Shown in pieces: positions 6,063-9,781 of a DNA stretch of 9,781 bases. The position numbers and the translations under genes were made by a program. The notes beneath the pieces are model-generated. The model worked only from the letters and a program-made list of their open reading frames with translations, had not been told where the DNA came from and did no database searches. Every line of letters begins with the position of its first letter. Positions within the stretch are counted from its first letter, which is position 1. Source of the stretch: DATKDU01 sp035512595 (GTDB lineage: Bacteria; Planctomycetota; Planctomycetia; Pirellulales; Pirellulaceae); assembly GCA_035512595.1 (NCBI GenBank), contig DATKDU010000398.1, positions 1-9,781 on the forward strand, written 5' to 3'.

Positions 6063-7028
6063 CTATAGCACCTGCTGCAAATCGGCCCGCGGGTCGAGCG
6101 CATCGCGCAGGCCGTCGCCCAGCAAATTGAATCCCAGGACGGTCAGCGAGATCGCGCCGCCGGGGGCGAAGGCGAACCACAGGTTCTGGTTCCAGTAGGC
6201 GCGGGCCTGGCCGAGCATGTTGCCCCATTCGGCTGCGGTCGGATCGCCGCCGAGGCCCAGGAACGATAGGCCGGCGACTTCCAGGATGGCCGTGCCGACG
6301 GAGAGGCTGGCCAGGACGACGACCGGGCTGACGAGCGACGGCAGGATCACGCGGGTGAGGATGTGCCCCGTTGTCGCCCCCATCGCCCGGCTGGCCAGGA
6401 CGTATTCCAGATGGACCACCGTCAGCACGGTCGCCCGCACCTGACGCGCGAAGATCGGGACATTGATCAGCCCGACGGCAATCACCACGGTTACCCAGCC
6501 GGGCGAAAATGCCGCGGTGACGAGGAGCGCGATGAGCACGCTGGGAAAGGCCAGCGCCACATCGATCGACCGCATGAGGAGCGTATCGATCCGCCCGCCA
6601 AAATAGCCGGCAATCGCCCCCAGCGGCGCACCGATCACGATCGCCAGCGCGATCGAAACGACTCCCGCCAGCAGCGACAGCCGCGCACCGTGCATCACGC
6701 GGGTCAGCACGTCCTTATCGAAGGAATCCGTCCCGAGCCAATTGCGGCGCGAAGGGGACTGCGGACCATCGGCGGGGCTGCCGGCCGCATCCTGCGGAAA
6801 GCGATCGCTCGGCGCATAGGGGGCGATGGCATCGGCCAGGACGGCAATCAATACAAATGCCCCCACAAGGCCAATGCCGACCCAGGCGGCATAGCTGCCC
6901 AGGAAGCGACGCCAGGCGCGGTCGGTAGGAGTAGGTCCCACTTGCCGAGCGGGACCTGGGTTGCCGGCGAGTTCCGTTTCAGAGGTCCCGCCCGGCAGGC
7001 GGGACCTACTAGTGGAATGTTCGCTCAT
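6063..7028 (-). CDS. dppC: DppC-type ABC transporter permease
   Basis: This 321-residue inner-membrane permease is one of the two channel subunits of a peptide/nickel-type ABC importer. TM1 is at about 47-67. It is followed by the family-typical NWLGTDSFDKDVLTRVMHGARLSLL (97-120), which replaces the usual H/W-LGTD-GRDV motif. Further TM segments lie at about 120-142, 158-175, 177-195, 232-255 and 288-304. The ATPase-contacting EAA loop is YVLASRAMGATTGHILTRVILPS (209-231), and the C-terminus LLGDGLRDALDPR is classic for DppC. The ATG at 7028 is preferred over the GTG at 7058, because it overlaps the stop of the preceding permease as ATGA. Residues about 7-34 are encoded by two inverted copies of a palindromic repeat and have no counterpart in the family, so the cytoplasmic tail before TM1 is unusually long. 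The substrate is unproven; dppC is used in the family sense. Confidence 0.93.
   Translation of the reverse strand: MSEHSTSRSRLPGGTSETELAGNPGPARQVGPTPTDRAWRRFLGSYAAWVGIGLVGAFVLIAVLADAIAPYAPSDRFPQDAAGSPADGPQSPSRRNWLGTDSFDKDVLTRVMHGARLSLLAGVVSIALAIVIGAPLGAIAGYFGGRIDTLLMRSIDVALAFPSVLIALLVTAAFSPGWVTVVIAVGLINVPIFARQVRATVLTVVHLEYVLASRAMGATTGHILTRVILPSLVSPVVVLASLSVGTAILEVAGLSFLGLGGDPTAAEWGNMLGQARAYWNQNLWFAFAPGGAISLTVLGFNLLGDGLRDALDPRADLQQVL
6930..7010. repeat. Inverted pair of 28-base palindromic repeats inside the permease gene
   Basis: Copy A (6930-6957) and copy B (6983-7010, opposite orientation) agree at 25 of 28 positions. Each is itself a palindrome: B has perfect 9-base arms AGGTCCCGC / GCGGGACCT around a 7-base loop, and A has one arm mismatch. 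Both carry the same flank AGTAGGTCCC. The segment is translated in frame as part of the N-terminal tail of the DppC-type permease (B gives about residues 7-15, A about 24-34). I recall similar AGGTCCCGCC palindromes as dispersed repeats in Pirellulales; this recollection was not verified. Confidence 0.85.
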
Positions 7029-8077
7029 TTCGCCGTCCGAATCCGCGGGTCGAGCCACAGATACACGAGATCCAGCAGCAAGTTCAGGCTCACGAACACG
7101 CCGGCAATCACGATCGCTGCCGCCTGTGCTGCCGCGTAGTCCCGGTCATCGACGACGGCCGTCTTGATATAGAGCCCCATGCCGGGCCAATCGAACACGG
7201 TCTCGGTGAGGACCGCGCCGGAGAGCAAGAGGCCAATCTGTAAACCGGCGATGTTGGTAATCGGCACTGCTGCCGCCGGCAGTGCATGACGGAGGACGAC
7301 GCGCACCAGGCTGCTCCCCTTGGCCCGCGCCGTGCGGATGAAGTCGGCGGAAAACACTTCGAGCAGGCTGCTCCGCGTGATCCGGGCGATGATCGCCATC
7401 GGAATGGTGGAAAGGACTGCCGCGGGGAGCAGCAGGTGCTGAATGACGAGCGGAAACAGATCGAACCGCAGCCGCAAGAGCGTATCGAGCAGGTAAATGC
7501 CGGTGAGGGGCTCGAAGTCGATGAACGCGAATTCTGGCAAGCGGCGAGCGACCGGCAGCCAGGGGATGGCCCACCTGAGCCAAATGCCGAGGAAGAAGAC
7601 GGGGATGCTCACGCCGACGAGCGAGCCGATCGTACAGAGCCGGTCGGGGAGCTTGTTGCGAAATACGGCCGCCGCAGTGCCGGCGGAAATCCCCAGCGGC
7701 ACGGCAATGAAGAGTGCCGCGAGCGTCAACTCAATCGTCGCCGGGATGCGGCGGCGCAGCTCGTCGCTGACTTTTTGATTGCTGCGGGCGACCGATTCCC
7801 CCAGATCGCCCGTGGTCGCGAATTTCCAGAAGAACTCGCCAAGTTGCACGTAGAGCGGCTTGTCCCAGCCGTATTGCTGACGAAGCTTCTGCATCTGAGC
7901 CGCGTCGGCATGCTGGCCAAAGCGGGCCAAGAGCGGATTACCCGGGAGCGTCCGCATGGCGATGAAGACCAGCGAGACGGCGACGATCATCGTCAGGGCG
8001 GCTTGCAGCAGCCGCGGCAGAACGAAGCGGGCGATGGCCGGAAGGTGGGGCAAAAATCGCATCGCGACGGCCGTCAA
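7025..8077 (-). CDS. dppB: DppB-type ABC transporter permease
   Basis: This 350-residue inner-membrane permease pairs with the downstream DppC-type subunit. It has six predicted TM segments, at about 22-42, 113-135, 149-172, 210-232, 272-292 and 317-340. The TM1 end MRTLPGNPL matches the DppB-family R-lPGDP motif. The long extracytoplasmic loop contains QYGWDKPLYVQ. The EAA loop holds ADFIRTARAKG (244-254), followed by RVVLRHALPAA. GAVLTETVFDWPGMGLY and the C-terminal WLDPRI are typical of the family. Start: TTG at 8077, overlapping the stop of the binding-protein gene (TTGA) and preceded by GAGGA with a 6-base spacer. The alternative ATG at 8062 lacks a ribosome site. Its own stop overlaps the next gene by 4 bases, so all three genes are probably co-translated. 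Confidence 0.94.
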   Translation of the reverse strand: MTAVAMRFLPHLPAIARFVLPRLLQAALTMIVAVSLVFIAMRTLPGNPLLARFGQHADAAQMQKLRQQYGWDKPLYVQLGEFFWKFATTGDLGESVARSNQKVSDELRRRIPATIELTLAALFIAVPLGISAGTAAAVFRNKLPDRLCTIGSLVGVSIPVFFLGIWLRWAIPWLPVARRLPEFAFIDFEPLTGIYLLDTLLRLRFDLFPLVIQHLLLPAAVLSTIPMAIIARITRSSLLEVFSADFIRTARAKGSSLVRVVLRHALPAAAVPITNIAGLQIGLLLSGAVLTETVFDWPGMGLYIKTAVVDDRDYAAAQAAAIVIAGVFVSLNLLLDLVYLWLDPRIRTAK

Positions 8078-9762
8078 AGCGGTTCCTCAAAATACGCGTG
8101 CCGCAGCCGCACCAGCCCCGTCGTGTGCAGGTGAAAACCCTTCAGCCGCATCTTATGGCCGGTGCGGATCTTCGTATGGGCCAGCGGCACGACCGGCGCT
8201 TCGTCCAGGACGATCTGCTGCGCCTCATGGTAGAGGGCCAATCGCTTCTCCTGGTTCATTTCTTTCTGGCCGGAAATCAGCAATTCGTGAAACCGGCCGT
8301 TTCGCCAGCGGCTGAGGTTGTTTCCCGCGTCGCTGATGTTGTCCGGATCGAGGAGTGAGTAGAGGAAATTGTCGGGATCGGCATTGTCGCTGTTCCAGCC
8401 CGCCAACCCCAGTTCGTGCTTGCCGGCCATCAGAGCTTCGAAATGTTGATTCACGTCGCGGCCGACGACCGAAACTTCAATGTCGATATTCGCCAACGCG
8501 TCCTTGAGATAATCGGCCATCTCGATCGGCCGCGGCATATAGGTGCGGGCCTGGTTGGGAATCGCGAGCGAGAGTTTTAGAGGGAGTGAAAAGCCCGCTT
8601 CGGCGGCCGCTTCCTCCAGCAACTTCTTCGCTGCGGCCAGATCATACGGCCGGTCCTCCAGCTTGTCGTGATGTCCCCACATGGTCGGCGGCACCATCGA
8701 CTTGGCTGGATCGGCATGCCCCGTGTAACCGACCTGGATCAGCTCCGGCTTGTTGATCGCCAGCCAGATCGCTTGCCGCACCTTGAGGTTATCGAGCGGC
8801 CGCTTTTCGGTCTGCATGGTGAGGTAACAGACGTTCATGCCGTCCACTTCCTGCACGCTCATGGCCTGGTCCTTGGCCAGGATGTTCAATTCCGACGGCG
8901 AGAGGTTGTCGGCCAGGTCGATCTCGCCGCGCTGGAGGCGCTGGAGCCGCGTGGCGCTTTCGCGCACCGGCACGAAGATGATGTTCTTGAGTTTCGCCGC
9001 CCCGCGCCAATGGTCGTCGAACCGCTGGAGCACGAGCTGCTGGTCCCGAGTCCACTTGGCGACGCGGAACGGACCTGTGCCAACGGGTTGGTCGGCGAAC
9101 TGGCTACCTGACTTTTCGAGTGCCGTCGGGCTGACGACGCTGCCGCAGAACATGGCCAGATTGCTGAGAAACACGGCACTGGGATTCTTCAGTTGAAAGA
9201 CGACGGTGGTTTCGTCGGGCGTTTCGATCTGGCGGATCATCGAGTAAGCGGATTGATACGGCCGGGCCGCGTCGTACACCAGCGGATGTTCGCGGGCCAG
9301 CAGCCGCTCGAAGCTGACCTTCACCGCCTCGGCATTCATTTCCGTGCCGTCGTGGAATCTCACGCCGCTGCGCAGATGAAACGTCCACATCAGCCCGTCG
9401 TCGCTCGTCTCCCACTTCTCGGCCAGCGATGGAACGACTTCGCTCGTCTCGTCGTGATAAGTCACCAGCGTGTCGAAGACGTTGGTGATGACGTGGACTG
9501 CCTCGGCGATGTCGGTGTTGATCGGGTCGAGGGTTTTGGGGTCTTCGGACTGGGCGTAAATGAGCGTGTCGGTCCGCGAGGACGAACTGCCGCAGCCGGC
9601 GAGAAAGATCGCAACGAGGGCCGCGAGGATTCCGACGCAAAGTCGCCCGGAACAAGGGATCCGACGGATGGAGAGAGTCCGCGAAGTTCCGGGCCGTGAA
9701 CAAAAAATGGGCGATGCTGTTTTCGCACAGAGGCACGGAGGCGCAGAGGCACAGAGCAGCAA
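8074..9762 (-). CDS. Family-5 ABC solute-binding lipoprotein (N-terminus uncertain)
   Basis: This is a periplasmic peptide-type solute-binding protein (SBP_bac_5). It captures substrate for the two permeases that follow. Numbered from TTG 9762 (562 residues), a lipobox LAGC ends at Cys57, giving a 506-residue mature lipoprotein. Family motifs follow: VFDTLVTY, PSLAEKWETSDDGLMWTFHLRSGVRFHDG (111-139), PVGTGPFRV (226-233), VRQAIWLAINK (328-338) and GWNSDNADPDNFLYSLL (455-471). The last resembles the E. coli DppA segment holding the Asp that binds the peptide amino terminus; dipeptides or oligopeptides are therefore plausible, but not shown. Fifty-six residues before the lipobox cysteine is too long. 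There is no ATG, GTG or TTG in frame between 9762 and the hydrophobic core, and the frame is open upstream to the window edge. Residues 2-13 are translation of a tandem repeat. The true start may be a rare codon (ATT at 9708), lie outside, or be hidden by a sequence error. Confidence 0.9.
   Translation of the reverse strand: MLLCASAPPCLCAKTASPIFCSRPGTSRTLSIRRIPCSGRLCVGILAALVAIFLAGCGSSSSRTDTLIYAQSEDPKTLDPINTDIAEAVHVITNVFDTLVTYHDETSEVVPSLAEKWETSDDGLMWTFHLRSGVRFHDGTEMNAEAVKVSFERLLAREHPLVYDAARPYQSAYSMIRQIETPDETTVVFQLKNPSAVFLSNLAMFCGSVVSPTALEKSGSQFADQPVGTGPFRVAKWTRDQQLVLQRFDDHWRGAAKLKNIIFVPVRESATRLQRLQRGEIDLADNLSPSELNILAKDQAMSVQEVDGMNVCYLTMQTEKRPLDNLKVRQAIWLAINKPELIQVGYTGHADPAKSMVPPTMWGHHDKLEDRPYDLAAAKKLLEEAAAEAGFSLPLKLSLAIPNQARTYMPRPIEMADYLKDALANIDIEVSVVGRDVNQHFEALMAGKHELGLAGWNSDNADPDNFLYSLLDPDNISDAGNNLSRWRNGRFHELLISGQKEMNQEKRLALYHEAQQIVLDEAPVVPLAHTKIRTGHKMRLKGFHLHTTGLVRLRHAYFEEPL
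8084..8088 (-). promoter_or_regulatory. Ribosome binding site deciding a TTG start
   Basis: GAGGA on the minus strand lies 6 bases before the TTG at 8077, inside the last codons of the binding-protein gene. It decides the start of the DppB-type permease in favour of TTG over the ATG 15 bases further in. Confidence 0.7.
9719..9756 (+). repeat. CACAGAGG octamer tandem repeat, copy 2 of the dispersed repeat
   Basis: Four consecutive 8-base units, CACAGAGG, CACGGAGG, CGCAGAGG and CACAGAG(c), occupy 9726-9756, preceded by GTTTTCG. Bases 9719-9742 match the copy at 5410-5433 at 21 of 24 positions. The element lies in the 5' region of the binding-protein gene. It is translated (LCASAPPCLCAKT) only if the TTG at 9762 or a start further upstream is used. 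Confidence 0.8.
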
Positions 9763-9781
9763 GGATTCTTTTCTGCTCTGT
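9751..9781. repeat. Inverted repeat at the window edge
   Basis: Perfect 9-base arms ACAGAGCAG (9751-9759) and CTGCTCTGT (9773-9781) flank a 13-base spacer. The left arm overlaps the last unit of the octamer repeat, so the right arm may be the start of an inverted copy continuing beyond the window. As RNA it could form a hairpin ahead of the binding-protein gene. Confidence 0.6.

Noticed and set aside
6001..6228. Longer N-terminus for the toxin.
   Set aside because: It would overlap the permease gene and run through the toxin promoter; the family fold begins at MPFAIELSP with the ATG at 6000.
7029..7058. Upstream GTG start for the DppC-type permease (10 more residues).
   Set aside because: The ATG at 7028 overlaps the previous stop as ATGA, a common coupling arrangement, whereas the GTG would overlap the DppB-type gene by over 30 bases with no better ribosome site.
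6363..8134. Two plus-strand frames (6363-7139 and 7286-8134) with R/H/D/Q-rich products.
   Set aside because: They are antisense shadows of the two permeases; composition is that of reverse-complemented hydrophobic codons.

Overview
The window looks like a piece of a GC-rich Planctomycetes genome, most likely Pirellulales-like. The assignment rests on protein families: a Pirellula-type membrane-bound dehydrogenase domain, the matching Pirellula/Verrucomicrobium-type heme domain, a DUF1080 domain and FG-GAP repeats fused in one giant exported protein. Short dispersed repeats of the kind I associate with these genomes also occur. All five genes supported here lie on the minus strand, so the window reads right to left.

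Right part (about 9762 to 6063): a peptide-type ABC importer segment. A family-5 solute-binding lipoprotein is followed by a DppB-type and a DppC-type inner-membrane permease, each joined to the previous gene by a 4-base stop/start overlap (TTGA, then ATGA). No ATPase gene is present downstream in this window. The N-terminus of the binding protein is unresolved, because the 5' end of its reading frame runs through a CACAGAGG-type tandem repeat and stays open to the window edge. The DppC N-terminus carries two inverted copies of a palindromic repeat translated in frame.

Middle (about 6036 to 5445): a compact type II toxin-antitoxin module with its own promoter and a palindromic operator-like site. 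Unusually for Phd/YefM partners, the RelE/ParE-like toxin comes first and the antitoxin second, overlapping by 41 bases. The predicted toxin transcript is nearly leaderless. A 212-base gap follows (5233-5444), holding two dispersed repeats and no gene.

Left part (5232 to 1, open at the edge): one uninterrupted reading frame of at least 1744 codons. Its product has, in order, a Sec signal peptide, a levanase-type beta-sandwich, a dehydrogenase-type beta-propeller, HEAT-like helices, a class-I cytochrome c domain (CQKCH), a DUF1080/3-keto-disaccharide hydrolase domain and at least six FG-GAP calcium loops. It looks like an extracytoplasmic redox and glycoside-cleaving enzyme in one chain. The importer is not obviously linked to it, and the shared theme of nutrient scavenging is inference only. 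No stretch over 300 bases lacks a gene; no rRNA, tRNA, CRISPR array, transposase or convincing terminator was seen.
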